From contig NC_016472.1 of NCBI RefSeq assembly GCF_000226095.1, forward strand, positions 2,852,001 to 2,916,000: a stretch of 64,000 nt of DNA, in the 5' to 3' direction. The notes under the pieces were generated by a model. It saw nothing but the letters and a program-made list of their open reading frames with translations. It did no database searches and was not told where the DNA came from. Source of the stretch: Thermothelomyces thermophilus ATCC 42464 (lineage: Eukaryota > Ascomycota > Sordariomycetes > Sordariales > Chaetomiaceae). Both the position numbers and the translations under genes were made by a program. This document shows, one piece after another, positions 11,455 to 23,340 of this stretch (position 1 is its first letter; the number at the start of each line of letters is the position of its first letter).

Positions 11455-12134
11455 CTATTGTGGCGGCGGGGACGGTGACGGTGTCGGCGCCGATGTGACC
11501 GAACGATCGTCTATCGCCGGTCCCTTCGCCTCCATTTTATTTTTCCGTTGCCATCCTAGCTCATCCGAAACGTCCGACCCGTTGCTACTCAACCCTGGGC
11601 TGATCGAACCGTCCGATGCCGACGAGGCGGCCTCGGACATCGCTGTACCATTAGACCGCGGATCGTCGACGGTTTCAGCATCAGAGAGCTCGTTTTCTGG
11701 CAGGTCCGACACCGTAACGACGTTCCGAAGCGGCGACGGCAGAAGTGGTGTGTATCGCTGGTGCAGCGGCAACCGGAGAGCGCGTATGCGGAACCGTTGG
11801 AACTCGAGCCGCTTTTCGCGTGCATCCAACCACTGTGTCCAGACCGGTATTAACCGAACCTCCCATTCAAAATACCTAACCTACACCCATCATACTCACT
11901 CACCCTTGCCTGTCCTAATGTTGGAGCTTTTAGCCGCGGCGAGCAACTTTGTGGGTGTTGTGTGTGCAGCTCTTGCGGAGGCACGTCCGGCGTATCCTCA
12001 ATGCAGGAGTCAATCTCCATAGGTTTTCCTGAAGCCTCAACGTCCGACCATTCGCCGATTTGGACTGGTCCTGTATGGTCGATGACGGGGCCAGAAAGCG
12101 GAAGAGAGAACTTGTCGTCACGATTGGCGGACAT
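11455..12134 (-). CDS. Hypothetical protein, 202 aa, spliced
   Basis: Two minus-strand exons, 12134-11904 and 11832-11455, join in phase through a 71-nt intron (GTGAGT...GGTTAAT...ACAG). The joined protein starts MSANRDDKFSLPLSGPVIDH, runs through an acidic region, then a basic helical segment created at the junction (QAR / WLDAREKRLEFQRFRIRALRL), then an acidic Ser-rich tail ending PTPSPSPPPQ. The junction and the helix directly after it are the best reason to accept the model. No membrane span or signal peptide is visible. I do not recognise the family; disordered regions plus one basic helix suggest an adaptor or nuclear protein, which is only a guess. Confidence 0.65.
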
Positions 12135-13177
12135 TTTTTGGAAACGCTGCTAGGGAATGTAACAGTAATGAAATATACTAATTAGTAGATGTAACTGGGT
12201 TTCGTTAGATTTGTCCCGTGATGACGCGCCGCGCAAGTCCGTTGTTGAGGGTTCGCAAAGCGGGAATGGCTGGAGGCAGGATAGAGTTGGATGAGATGGG
12301 AGAGGCCTCGCAGCGGAGGAGGTTGTGTTTGGGTTAACTGGCCTAATGCTGCCGTTCTCTGCACTTGACGAATTCTTACCCTAGAGAGCGTGGCCGATGC
12401 GCAGGCTCCATGCATCCTGCTGCTGGATGGAGGCCATTTGGGCAGGTGCAGTCTTGGGGATTTGGCTACCGAAAAGACAACATCCAAGGAACCAGAACGA
12501 GTTGCCGGTCTGATACCTAAGGTACCCTCACACCAATGTGGCCCCTGATTTGCGGCCAACACTGCACTACCAAATCTTCATCATCATCAGAAGATTAAGT
12601 TGAAGTTTTGCTTTGGCCAGAAGGGGCCACGTCGCTTCTTGCTTGCTCTTCACGGCACTTTTCTTTCCCGGACATTCTTGGTTAGCCCTTGACGCTGAGC
12701 TTAGAAAGCAGAAAATGAGCGCGATTCCCCCAAGATCTGCTCACGCATACCGGAGTGTTCCAGCTGCAACTTATACTTCATCTGGTGAGAATTTGCCGCC
12801 GGTTCTCCAAACCTCGCCAGGTCCTGCGGTGCCCCTGCAGTGCTCGGAGTTCGAAACCTTTACGACGCAACCTGGCCTTAGGCAGGATAACTTTACAGTT
12901 TTAACACATCCACTCCACATAAGCGTGCTAATAGCTATGAAAATCATGTACGTTAGGTCTGCTTTGCAATCCAGCATGTGAGCTAGACTCGAGGACGCAA
13001 ATATAAAAAGCCTGGTCCACGAAACCTAAGGTATTTAAATAACCTGTCCAACTGAAAGCTTTCGATATTCAAGACGGAAAGACGCAAAGTCAAATACCGC
13101 CCTTGCCGCTACATTCATTTTCAGTATTATTTTCCCCTTTCAAGCTTGAAGGCGCTCAATTCAGTAAGGATATCAAA
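12135..13177. other. Intergenic region
   Basis: Divergent spacer between the minus-strand 202-aa gene and the doubtful small gene at 13178. Frames present (such as 12613-12981 on the plus strand) show no coding bias. A TATA-like string stands near its right end. Confidence 0.5.
13000..13009 (+). promoter_or_regulatory. TATA-like box
   Basis: The string aatataaaaa is followed by a CT-rich segment and then by an ATG in an A-rich context (tatcaaaATG) about 170 bp on. The arrangement looks like a fungal core promoter and is the main reason to consider the next frame a gene. Confidence 0.35.
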
Positions 13178-13630
13178 ATGCGCACAAGTAACCTCAAGGG
13201 ACGACCCATCCCACCTATGCGGCAGCCGCAAGGTCCCGACCCTTCTGGCAGCGCCGGCTTTGCCGCCCGAAGGGGGGTTCTAAGGCGGGAAGTGCCAAGC
13301 TACTCGTCGAAGCTGCACATACGGAAGCAACGGGGGGTTGCTCCAGTCAGTTCGCCCCCTACAGCTCTCAACGGCCGCTCGTTCGCTGCCTGGGGGCCAA
13401 CGACACCCCCATCCAACAGCGAGTGGTCACTGCCTACCGCGGGGAGAACCTCGGCGCTGGTGAGCACGTGGGGCCCGGGGTCCTTCCCACAGTATCGGCC
13501 CGTAACCGTACCCGTGCCGGCTATTTCGGCACTGGGTATAGTCGGATGCTCCCAAGTCTTCGTCTCCGTTCCAGCGGAAATCTGGTTAAGCAGCGTCCTC
13601 GAATCACTAATCGCCGTAAGCACAGCCTGA
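13178..13630 (+). CDS. Possible small protein, 150 aa
   Basis: An open frame from ATG 13178 that ends just before the copia insertion. Composition is Pro/Ser/Arg-rich (SSPPTALNGRSFAAWG, PQYRPVTVPVPAISALGIVG) with no recognisable domain and no signal peptide. Neighbouring frames are partly open as well, and a minus frame (13623-13300) is similarly long, so a frameshifted or decayed gene, or none, is possible. Support comes from the promoter-like sequence upstream rather than from the protein itself. Confidence 0.25.
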   Translation: MRTSNLKGRPIPPMRQPQGPDPSGSAGFAARRGVLRREVPSYSSKLHIRKQRGVAPVSSPPTALNGRSFAAWGPTTPPSNSEWSLPTAGRTSALVSTWGPGSFPQYRPVTVPVPAISALGIVGCSQVFVSVPAEIWLSSVLESLIAVSTA

Positions 13631-13699
13631 ACAATACATCACCACGTTCGCCGCCGCCGTGAGATCGTGGCCCTTTAGGGGCTCAAGGAAATGACAATA

Positions 13700-13704
13700 C
13701 GATG
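13700..13704. repeat. Target-site duplication (left) of the nested block
   Basis: The five bases cgatg directly precede the copia A LTR and are repeated exactly at 50457-50461 after the other LTR. Removing the element and one copy rejoins unmutated single-copy DNA (…gacaatacgatg with gatgtgacagg…). Confidence 0.95.
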
Positions 13705-13912
13705 TGCCGAACGCAGTGGGAGCTTCGGGAGCGTTAAAAGCAGTCTACAGGGGGTGGCTATACGAAGGAGACAGTGCCTTATTAAACTATCTACAAAGGA
13801 GACAAAACGACTAATATTTATAGACAAAGTGACTGGCCAAAGCGTTAAACAGCCTCATACAGCTGTGGCAAATGTATAGCTAATACTCTTAGAAGCTCCA
13901 CAGCTTCTAATA
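13705..13912 (-). repeat. 3' LTR of copia A
   Basis: The LTR runs TGCCGAACGC to TTCTAATA in window direction, 208 bp, matching the right-hand LTR base for base in length. The inner end TGTCAG has become TATTAG. The polypurine tract (ccccctagtt, read in complement) lies next to it. Confidence 0.93.
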
Positions 13913-14150
13913 CACCCCCTAGTTAAAGGTAATAGTCGTTTAACTACGCTTTATAGTAATACTATTCTTAGTGTTATGTCCTTTGTCACTCTTACCTTGA
14001 TAGCTCCTTTAGGGGCCTGCCTTCCGCATTCGGAAGTCTGAAAGAGTCGAGTATAGTAGAGCGATTCCTTTGAAGCTATAGATTAAATATAGCCATTATA
14101 GTCGTAGTAGCGATAGTATTATTAGTTTTAATCGTAGTAATAATAACAGG

Positions 14151-14953
14151 ATAACGCCTCTTACGTTTGAATCAACGGATGACTTGTTAGGTACGCCTGT
14201 CGCGAACACTGCTACCGCTAGTAGGTCGACTCCTACTCCTATAACACCTCGAAAGCGTAAGTGTGCTAAAGCTTCTACATTGTAAGTGTTCCTTCTAGTG
14301 CCTTGCCTGTTGTGTTAGGATCGTTTGAGCTAACTAAGTATAGTGATATCGAAGCTAGTAAGCTTTGTAAGGTGCCCTATAGAATATGTATATGATTAGC
14401 TCTAGTAGGACGCTCTTTTAACAAATGTCGTAATCATTCTAGCGCTAGCTCTTACTACTACTATTGTACCTATAGTTCTTATAAGTATAAGGATATATAC
14501 GTTAATTGCCTATATATCTAATAGCTCTCGTGATACTTATACTGACTATAACGGTAATCTTACTTCTTATATTAGGTTAGTAAAGGATTCGATAAAGGCT
14601 CTATTAGATAGAGCTAAGGCTTCTATAAGTCCTTAGATCCTAAACCTCTACCCCCAATATATGGGTAAATCGCTAATAGTTATATATAAGATCTTAAGAA
14701 GTTATATATAGTTCTTTAGAGTAACCTAAAACACATTAGTATAGATAATATAGAGGAGTATAAGCTCGATAAGGCTAAACTTATATATTTTATAAAGATT
14801 ACCTACTCTATATATAATATCTTTTACTAGTTAGGTAAGATTAAGGAAGCTTATAATGCTTATATTAGCATATCTAATAATATATTAGGCGCTATATCGT
14901 TACCTAGCTAGGATAAAGGCAAAGGCAAGGCTATTAATCCTAATAATAGCTAA
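14151..14953 (+). pseudogene. Antisense Cys-rich ORF in copia A (right copy)
   Basis: On the strand opposite to A's gag-pol, starting 238 bp inside the 3' LTR. The initiator appears as ATA (mutated ATG). An N-terminal part with FESTDDLLGTPVANTATASR and the basic PRKRKCAKAS is followed by a donor-like GTAAGT (about 14283). Another frame then carries a cysteine cluster (LCKVPYRIC … NKCRNHSSAS … YYYCTYSSYK). The last part, near DLKKLYIVL and KLDKAKLIYFIKITYSIYNI, ends DKGKGKAINPNNS and TAA. Where TGY has become TAY, the cluster reads C-x2-C-x12-C-x9-C-x2-C-x6-C. The left A copy preserves the same segments, so this is part of the element. It resembles fungal zinc-cluster proteins in style only. 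Confidence 0.5.
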
Positions 14954-14988
14954 TGATAATAGATAAGGAGTATTAGGTAATATTTTAT

Positions 14989-15349
14989 TATTATGAACAT
15001 AAGCTAACTCGTACCTATAGCTAGGCTATAGCAGCTAAAGGGCCTATACTAGGACACTAATAGGTATAACCTTACTATAATAGGTATAATTAAGGTATAG
15101 CTAGGAAAAGGGGATAGCTAATCCGTAATATAAGATATACCTATTAGCCTATGGATCCAAAAGGGAGGTTTTCCTCCCTAAGGATCAATCTATATAACTA
15201 CAATTCGAGTAGGATATAAATAAGCAGCCTACTAGCCCTAGAACAATTAACTCTCCTAGCCCCTATAATTAGTACAAACTTACTTAGAAAGGCCTTTATA
15301 ATAGTACTACCTCTCTAGATAACTAGCCTAACGGTAGGCCGCCTTAACA
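14989..15349 (+). repeat. 5' LTR of C1
   Basis: 361 bp, from TATTATGAAC (mutated TG start) to CCTTAACA. Equal in length to the three other C LTRs. A TATA-like ggatataaat stands about 130 bp from its end. Confidence 0.93.
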
Positions 15350-15479
15350 GTTTCTAATCCTTCTTACCCTTTATTAATTGAGATAGTACTGTCATTTAGC
15401 CGTTTAACGCCTATAGAACGGGAGGACAAACCCTCGAGCCTAAGCGAGACTCTTTCGGCCTAGTATCGGCCGCGAAACC

Positions 15480-18400
15480 ATTCTAAACCCCCTCTTTACG
15501 TTCTAATACTCTCCGATTTAGAGCCTTTAATGTAAGGCCCTGATCGTGAAGAGCTTATCTGGAATCTAGAAGGCCGGGTTAAGAAGCTAGAAAGGCTATA
15601 GTAACTATAAGACTAAGAAAAATTCTTATTAGAGAAGCTAAGACTATTAGACTATATAAAGGTCTTAAAACGGCTCTAATTACCTATCGAATCCTTAGAT
15701 TCTAATGATTTAGGATATTACTTTAAGGCTATTAAGGTTATTAATCTAATTTGGTTTACTAATATAATAACCTACTAGTAATAGTAAGAATAGCTTTAAG
15801 ATTTATAATATACTTTTTAAAGAGATCTTAAGTAATTTAAGATATTATAGAATTATATCTTATTTATACCTAATTATATGGATAAATAACCTTAGAACTA
15901 CTAATATAGTTATTATTAGAATATATTACCTAAAGAGTATAATTAGTTGGAAAGTACCTAGACTCTATTTAAAGAATAGATAAATACCTATATAATTAAT
16001 CTTATAGATTAGGTATCCTAAGTAGCTAAGGCTTTAAATTTAGCTTACTAATAAAATAGTTAATCCTTATAAGATCTTTACTATTACCTTAAATTCTTTA
16101 AAGCTTAGTTTCCTTACTTGGATAAGAAAATTTAAGCTTTAAGCTTTTATATTAAGCTATTACCTTTCCTTATTTAATATATTAACTATTATTATATCTA
16201 CTACTTAGAGATATAAGAAGGAATAGTATAGTTAGTATTATGGATCTAGTATAGCTTTTAGCGACCAAATTATAATTAGACTACCCCCTTTTTACTACTA
16301 ACTTACGATTAATTACATTATATACCTAATATATTATATTCCTATATATTATTATCTTACTATTAAACTAGACTTATAACAAAGCTATAATTAGCCTTAT
16401 AAGGCGCTTTAAACCTTATATTAACCTCTACTCTTAAGATATAAGGTAATAGCTTATATTTCCAATATAGAAAGGAGGGACATTTTATAAGAGATTACCT
16501 AGAGATAGTATAGGTTGCTTTCTATTAATAGGGCTCATACCCTAGTTACTAAGGTTTAGGCTATTTTTATCAGGGAAATGGGAGTCGCTTGTAATGGATC
16601 TTAATACTATAGGAATAGCTATAGGGGATAACCTAAAAAGGGAATATATATATATAGCTATTATAATAAATATATATAAAGGAGTTTCGACGATAGTAAA
16701 CCTAGATTCCTATATAGAAGTAAATATTATAGACTTTAATCTTATTTAGAAATACTAATTAAAATAACTTACTTATATTTTACTCATAATTCGATAGTTT
16801 AATAAAACGGTTATAGCATCTTATAAGGTATATTGGATATTAATTATACTAACCGATAAATATAGAATTATATATTAATATAATTACCTTTATATTATTA
16901 TTAGCTATAATGCCGAAACCTTGCTAGTCTTATTAGGAATACCTATACTTAGTAATCTTACTATCTTATTATTTCTAATAGAGAATCGCTAGTAGTTTCT
17001 ACTAGAAACTAAGATAGCCTAACTCTAGCACTCTAAAAGAATGGAAAAGGACTACCAAAGGGGAGCTAAGGTCTTTATATTAACTACTATTTTAGATATC
17101 CCTATAGATCTATTCCCTAATAAGGAAGAACCGAAACCCTTAGGAAACTTAGAAGAAATTCCCCCTAAGCTATAAGACTTTACTAATGTAATAGATATAT
17201 TAAATTTAAGCATCCTTCTTTTGTTTAAAGTAACTAACTATAAGATCGATCCATAACTAGGGACGACTCCTTTAGTTAGACCGATTTACCCCTTATCCTA
17301 ATACGAACTTGGTATACTATAGGAATACTTAGATAAAAACTTTACTAAGGGAAGGACTTAACCTTTTAAGAGTTTGGTAGCTAGCCTAGTCCTATTTATA
17401 TCTAAAAAAGATAGAAGCCTTTGTCTTCATATTCATTACCAAGGACTTAATATAATTATCTAAAAGAATTACTATCTATTACCCTTTATTTTGGAGATTC
17501 TTAACTATACTTCTAGTACTTAATTCTTTACTAAGCTTAATATTAAAGATACTTATTATTAGATTTAAGTATAGGAAGGGGATAAGTAGAAAACCGCCTT
17601 TTGAACTTACTATAGATTATTTAAGTACTTAGTTATATCATTTAGCTCAATAAATGTATTAGCTACTTTTTGGAATTATATTTATTAAGCATTAGGTAGA
17701 TTACTTGACAAATTTTATATAGTTTATTTAGATAATATCTTATTTTTTTTATTAGACCATAAAATATATATAAAATATATCTAGAAGGTCTTCGAACGAC
17801 TATAGAATATATAGCTATATTATAAACCTAGTAAATATTTATTTTATAAGGACTAAGTTAACTTCCTTGGATTTATAGTAAATTAGTAAGGAATTATAAT
17901 GGACCTAGTATAAATTAAAATAGTAGAGAAATAGCTAGAACCCTAGACCTATTATAATATTTAGGTATTTCTTAGATTTGTTAATTTTTATCGGAAATTC
18001 ATTCGCAATTTTTCACGGATCGCCTACCTTCTAACAAGTCTACTAAAGGGGCTAGAAAAGGGGAAGAAACCGGTAGGAGTCTAATTTAACCTTAAAGAAT
18101 AAAAGGCATTTTAAGAAATTAAAAACCATTTTAAATCGGTGCTAGTTCTCTAGTATTTTAATTCTGAAAAGCTAATGACTATCGAAATGGATACTTCTAT
18201 ATTTATAATAAGGGCCGTCTTATTATAGTAAGTAGAGGACTCTCGAAAACATCCTATTATATTCTAGTTAGCTAAATTCTTAGGACTAGCCTACTACTAT
18301 AGTACCCCTAATAAGGAAATAATAGTAATTGTAGAAAGCTTTAAATACTAGTAATACTATTTAATAAGAAATCCTTATAAAATCATAGTCCATTTGGACT

Positions 18401-20260
18401 ATGATAATTTATGAGGATTCATAAGATAAACCTAATTTAATAGTCGCTAAGCTAGATAGTATATATATTTTTTAGGCTTCGATTTTACTATTAAATACTA
18501 GCTAAAGAAGTAAAACCTTATAGATAGCCCCTTAAGAGGACTAGATTATAAAGTAGATAATCCTCTTAAGAACTAAGAATGGTTACCTATAATCTAAAGG
18601 AAGATAGCAAACTATAAAAAGGCATAAGAAGCGTGAAGAGTTTCGTAATCTTTTTAATACTAAATTAGAATCTAATCGTTAAAAGTTAATCTAAAGGGAT
18701 TATATAATATAGAACAAGCATACCTCGAAAGGAAGCTAATTATATTACGAAGATAGGCTAAAGAGGTAGTAAGACTAGAATTAGCTTCTACTATCTAGCC
18801 GTCGTAAATACTTAGAGAGTATATTTTAGAGCTCTAAAGATTAGACCCCTTAACTTAAAGAGTAAAGCAAGGCCTAGAAAAGGGTATAATGAAAGGCTAA
18901 CGAAGTACTAGCGAAGCCGAACTATAGTCCTTAGGATATAGTAGTAAGCTACTCTATAAAAGAGCGCTTTACGTTCCTATAGAAGAAACTGTAAGGTAAG
19001 AAATCCTTTAGTTATATTATAATAATACTAGAGCCAGACACTTTGGCCCTAAAAGAACTAGTGAACTTATTTAAAGAAAGTTTAATTAGCAAGGCCTGGT
19101 AAGAGATATTAGGCATTAGTGCTAAACCTATTACGTTTATTAAACAAATAAACTAAAATGGTATTAAGGTTATAGTAGCTTAGAATCCCTACTAATCCCT
19201 AACTAACCTTAGTAAGAGATTAGTATAGATATAATTATAGGTTTTCCTATAGTAAATTTCTAAGTAGAAGAAAAGAATATAGTACTTATAATTGTAGACC
19301 GCTATACTAAGATAAATCGATTCTTTACTATTAACTTAGATATTACAAGTTAGTAGCTTACTAAGCTAGTTTATGAGGAGATCAAACTTAAATATGGTAT
19401 ATTAGAGGGCTATATAAGTAATTATAGCTCTATATTTACCTTACAATTTTAGGTAGATCTCTACTACCTAAACTATATTAATAGAAGGCTTTCCATAGCA
19501 TTTTACCCTTAAACTAATAGCTAAACTAAGTAGAGTAACTAAATACTTATATAATACCTTTACTATTTTACTATAGTAAACCCTATAATTTAAGTATAAA
19601 TCCTCCTAGAAGTAGAGTTTATATATAATAATGCTATTAATATAATTACCGGACTACCCCCTTTTCGAGCATTAATAGGCTATAACTTTACAATTTTATT
19701 ATAAATTAGGGACGATTCGCTAAAAGGGAGGTATTACCTTAATATAATAAAACGAATCGGAAAATTACAAGTATTATAAAAATAATTAGAAGTATATTAG
19801 AAGGAAGCTATCTAAAATTATAAAATTTATTATAACTAAAAGTATTAGGAAAGGGTATTTAAGAGGGGCGACTTTATCCTACTCTTAACCTAGAATCCCA
19901 AGTTAAAGACACTAAAAAAATTAACCTTTGAATTTATCGGCCTATTTCAGGTACTTAACCTAGTTAGTTCGCTAGTATATCAGCTAGCGTTACCTATATG
20001 GTATACCTAGTTATATAATATCTTCCCTATTTCTCTACTTAAACTATAGCACCTATATAGCTAAAATAAGGTAGAATAAATGCCGATACTAGAGCTCGAG
20101 GATAATAAAGAATAGGAGGTTAAGGAAGTTTTAATAGAGTAAGCTAATAGCAGAACCCGTTAATTCCTAGTAAAGTAAAGGGGATAGCCCTCTAAATTTA
20201 ACTAATAGGTAGATAAAGAAGATATTACTAATATATAGGGTAAAGTACGTAAGTTTAGGG
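15480..20260 (+). pseudogene. gag-pol remnant of C1 (Ty3/gypsy, chromovirus-like)
   Basis: Frames are broken mainly by TAG/TAA that stand where Gln or Trp is expected. Gag is near 15500-16280. A retropepsin-like LDSYIEVNIID (DSG altered) is near 16700. Reverse transcriptase is at about 17260-17790, with VLFISKKDRSL, TAF-TYYRLFKYLV and YLDNILFF where active enzymes have YLDDIL. RNase H is near 18180 (EMDTSIFIIRAVL) and integrase at 19230-19540 (IIVDRYTK, FYP-TNS). GPF-like barrel and chromodomain-like residues (EVKEVLIE…FLVK) come at 19930-20190. These are fungal Ty3/gypsy landmarks. Confidence 0.85.
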
Positions 20261-21008
20261 AGTATACTACGACTATAGAATGCCTATAATATAGTACAGA
20301 AAAGTATAAGAAGAGGCTAGAAAGAGGGCGCCCGCGGAAAACGCCTAGATATATATCCTAAGGGAAAGTACACTAGGTAGGGCAGTATATTACTATAGTA
20401 ATACGCCCCGAGACCGCAATCGAAACACCGTAGAAAAGGCCCAGAGAAGGGCGCGCTAAGAGGGGCCCTAAGCTATATTGTAGAGAACTATATATTAAAT
20501 TGACATTACGCCGAAACTATAGTAAAGAAGGCCTTGCTAGAGGTACTAAAATTAGTAAAAAAAAAAACATTTGTATTATAGCTCTATAAACTAGTAAAGC
20601 GAATCTATAATACCGATTTAGAGCCAAAGGAGTATCCACTCTATATAATTAAAAAAAATAAAAATAAGATAAAATTCTACTACCTTAAAAACCCTATTAA
20701 AAGCTATTATAGGAGATAAATTCCAAGTCTACTATATATTTACCTAAGAATCGGGCTACCTTGCCCTTACTACCTAAGGCTTTTACTATAAGCGTGCCTA
20801 GTTTAGTAATAAACTTATACTTAGCTATCTACTAAGTAATATGACCCTTATTAATAGGCTCTAGGCAAGGTAATAGCAAATGCTATTAGATTATGAGATT
20901 ATATAGTATCTATATCATATTAGTAAATAATTAAATAGACTAAAATGCGACTAAATATACTATACTAGTATTAAACTTAAGCTATAGGTTAATAGCTATA
21001 ATTATATA

Positions 21009-21778
21009 CTTATAATCGGTTATAAACTTACTATATATTAGCTATTACTCCCATAAATATATTAATATTCACGCTAAATTGTAAGCAAAAACGAATAGGT
21101 TTCTATAAAAGTGATCTTCTCATTACTATTATTAATAAGGCCTATATTAGACTAGTAATGTTTCTCGACTACCTCGAAAGTGACGGCCGTATTATTTATA
21201 AGCGTAGTAATATAGTAGTAACGGCGCTTGCTAAGTATAAGCAAGTCCTCAGAGTTAGCTATATCCGGCTTTAGGGCTAAAATAACCTTATAGGCAAACT
21301 AAATAATAATTATAAGGTCGACTATATTACCAGTTATAGCATTAACAGCCTAAATAATTATTAATACCTAGGGAATCGCCCCTAAAATATATACTTACTA
21401 GTAAATAGCTCGTCTAGTAGTCCTAGTAGCACCGAAAACACTTAAACGAGCTAGTAGTAGGAAACGTATATTAAACGTCAAAGGGAACCTCGTCATTCGC
21501 CTTAACATCTTTAATAGTGCTATATAAGTACTATATATATAGTAGCAAGTCGGCCGTACTAAGCTACTAAATCTCTATAGTATTACTACGGACGTAAGAA
21601 TAAAGATTTGAAAATTGAAAAATTGGATTATAGGCGGCCGAAGAGCGAACGATATAAGAAAGATAAGGTTAAAGATTGAAAGGAAATCGAGAGCGAAGAG
21701 CGGCTCTCTAAGAGAGTTAAATATTATTTCCATTGCTATAGCGGAGACCTTCCTAGCGCTATAGTAACCATTAGACAT
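21009..21778 (-). pseudogene. Antisense ORF in the 3' region of C1
   Basis: A frame on the strand opposite to gag-pol starts at ATG 21778, 242 bp inside the 3' LTR, and stays coding-like for about 250 codons, interrupted mainly by TAG codons. Segments conserved with C2 include VSAIAMEIIFNSLREPLFALD, LILSKRRYYYITTLINN and AVTFEVVEKHY. Two copies differing by many RIP changes keep the same frame. There is no cysteine cluster and no family I recognise. It lies beyond the chromodomain, so it is not a shadow of pol. Confidence 0.45.
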
Positions 21779-22019
21779 GTTTATAATAAAGCGAATCTTT
21801 AGACGAAAACACTCGAATGATAACTATAATAATAGTAATATATATACGAAAATAAAGGTGCCTAGTACCTACCTATTTTACGTATAATCGCAAATAAAGC
21901 TATAATAATAAAGTGCTAAAATAATAGCGATCTACTACTATAGAATAGGCATCTAGGATAAAGCTATTCTAATAGAGCCTATAGGCCTATAGATAGGCTT
22001 GCTAAGGGGGAGAGTAAGT

Positions 22020-22380
22020 TATTACAAATGTAAGCTAACTTATATCTATTGCTAGGCTATAGTGGCTAGAGGGCTTATACTAGGGCACTAATAGGTATAA
22101 CCTTACTATAATAGGTATAATTAGGGTATGGCTAGGAAAAGAGGATAGCTAATCTATAGTATAAGATGTACCTATTAGCTTATGGATCTAAAAGGGAGGT
22201 TTTCTTTCTTAAGGATTAGTCTATATAACTATGATTCGAGTAGGATATAAATAGGCAGCCTACCGGCCCTAGAATAATTAACTCTCCTAGCCCTCATAAT
22301 TAGTACGAACTTACTTAGAAAGGCCTTTATAATAGTGCTACCTCTCTAGATAACTAGCCTAATAGCAGGTCGCCCTAACA
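22020..22380 (+). repeat. 3' LTR of C1
   Basis: 361 bp, preceded by a purine-rich aagggggagagtaag tract, starting TATTACAAATG and ending CGCCCTAACA, followed by the tttat duplication. Confidence 0.94.
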
Positions 22381-22738
22381 TTTATTTAGTAAATTTAACT
22401 TATTTTCCACCTCCTAGTTATATAAGCTTATAATTAATATCTTAAAGATTAAGGAGAGCCCTTTAACGTTCGAAGGCTTATCGGCTAAGTCATTTAGTAA
22501 GCCTATCTATTAGTATCTAACTAGTTAGTGGATATATAGCTTTAAACGTTCCTTTCGCTACTTCCTAATATAACTATATATCATAGATATCTATATGCTA
22601 TAGACAAGTATTAATATATTCGTTCTTAGCTATCACTAGTCTTATCGTTTACTAATCATTATAATAGATGTTCTAGGGTTCTCTAAGCTTAAGATTAATA
22701 TCTATAAATAGCCTTTTAAGTACTATAGCCTCTCTTAC

Positions 22739-23099
22739 TATTAAGGCGGCCTGCCATTAGGCTAGTTATCTAGAGAGGTAGCACTATTATAAAGGCCTTT
22801 CTAAGCAAGTTCGCACTGATTACAGGGGCTAGGAAAGTCAATTATTCTAGGGCTAGCAGGCTACCTATTTATATCCTACTTAAATTATGGTTATATAGAC
22901 TAATCCTTAGGGAGGAAAACCTCTCTTTTAGATCTATAGGCTGATAGGTATATCTTATACTATAGATTAGCTATCCCCTTTTCCCGGCTATACTCTAATT
23001 ATACCCATTATAATAGTGTTATACCTATTAGTACCCTAGTATAAGCCCTCTAGCCACTATAGCCTAGCTATAGGCGTAAATTAGCTTACATTTATAATA
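22739..23099 (-). repeat. 3' LTR of C2
   Basis: 361 bp, tail-to-tail with the 3' LTR of C1. The inner border is followed by the complement of the purine tract (acttactctccccc). Confidence 0.93.
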
Positions 23100-23340
23100 A
23101 CTTACTCTCCCCCTTAATAGGCCTATCTATAAGCCTATAGGCTCTATTAAAATAGCTTTATCCTAGATACCTATTCTATAGTAGTAGGTTATTATTATTT
23201 TAGCGCTTTATTATTATAGCTTTGTTTATAATTATATATAAAATAGGTAGGTATTAGATACCTTTGTTTTCGTATATATATCACTATTATTATAGTTACC
23301 ATTCAAGTGTTTTCATCTAAAGATTCGCTTTATTATAAAT

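Larger units (their letters stand above)
14989..22380 (+). mobile_element. Ty3/gypsy element C1, 7392 bp
   Basis: Complete but RIP-inactivated LTR retrotransposon with 361-bp LTRs and a 5-bp duplication tttat (14984-14988 and 22381-22385) in the DNA of copia A. The 3' side resumes the A sequence exactly as in the left A copy. Order of remnants is gag, protease, reverse transcriptase, RNase H, integrase, chromodomain-like tail, about 1.8 kb non-pol region with an antisense ORF, 3' LTR. Confidence 0.95.

Noticed and set aside
12182-12562. 126-codon minus frame upstream of the 202-aa gene
   Set aside because: Composition rich in Ser/His/Arg without coding bias; it lies where the promoter of that gene should be.
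1-13912. The inverted A copies as terminal inverted repeats of one large DNA transposon or a cargo-carrying mobile element
   Set aside because: Each is an ordinary LTR end with its own polypurine tract, and the right one belongs to a full element with its own target duplication. No transposase or tyrosine recombinase gene is seen in the island.
15100-15370. Self-priming in family C (CTGATCCTT after the LTR versus AAGGATCAG in the LTR)
   Set aside because: The 9-nt match lies upstream of the likely TATA box, so it would not be at the RNA 5' end. Nine bases can match by chance in such sequence.
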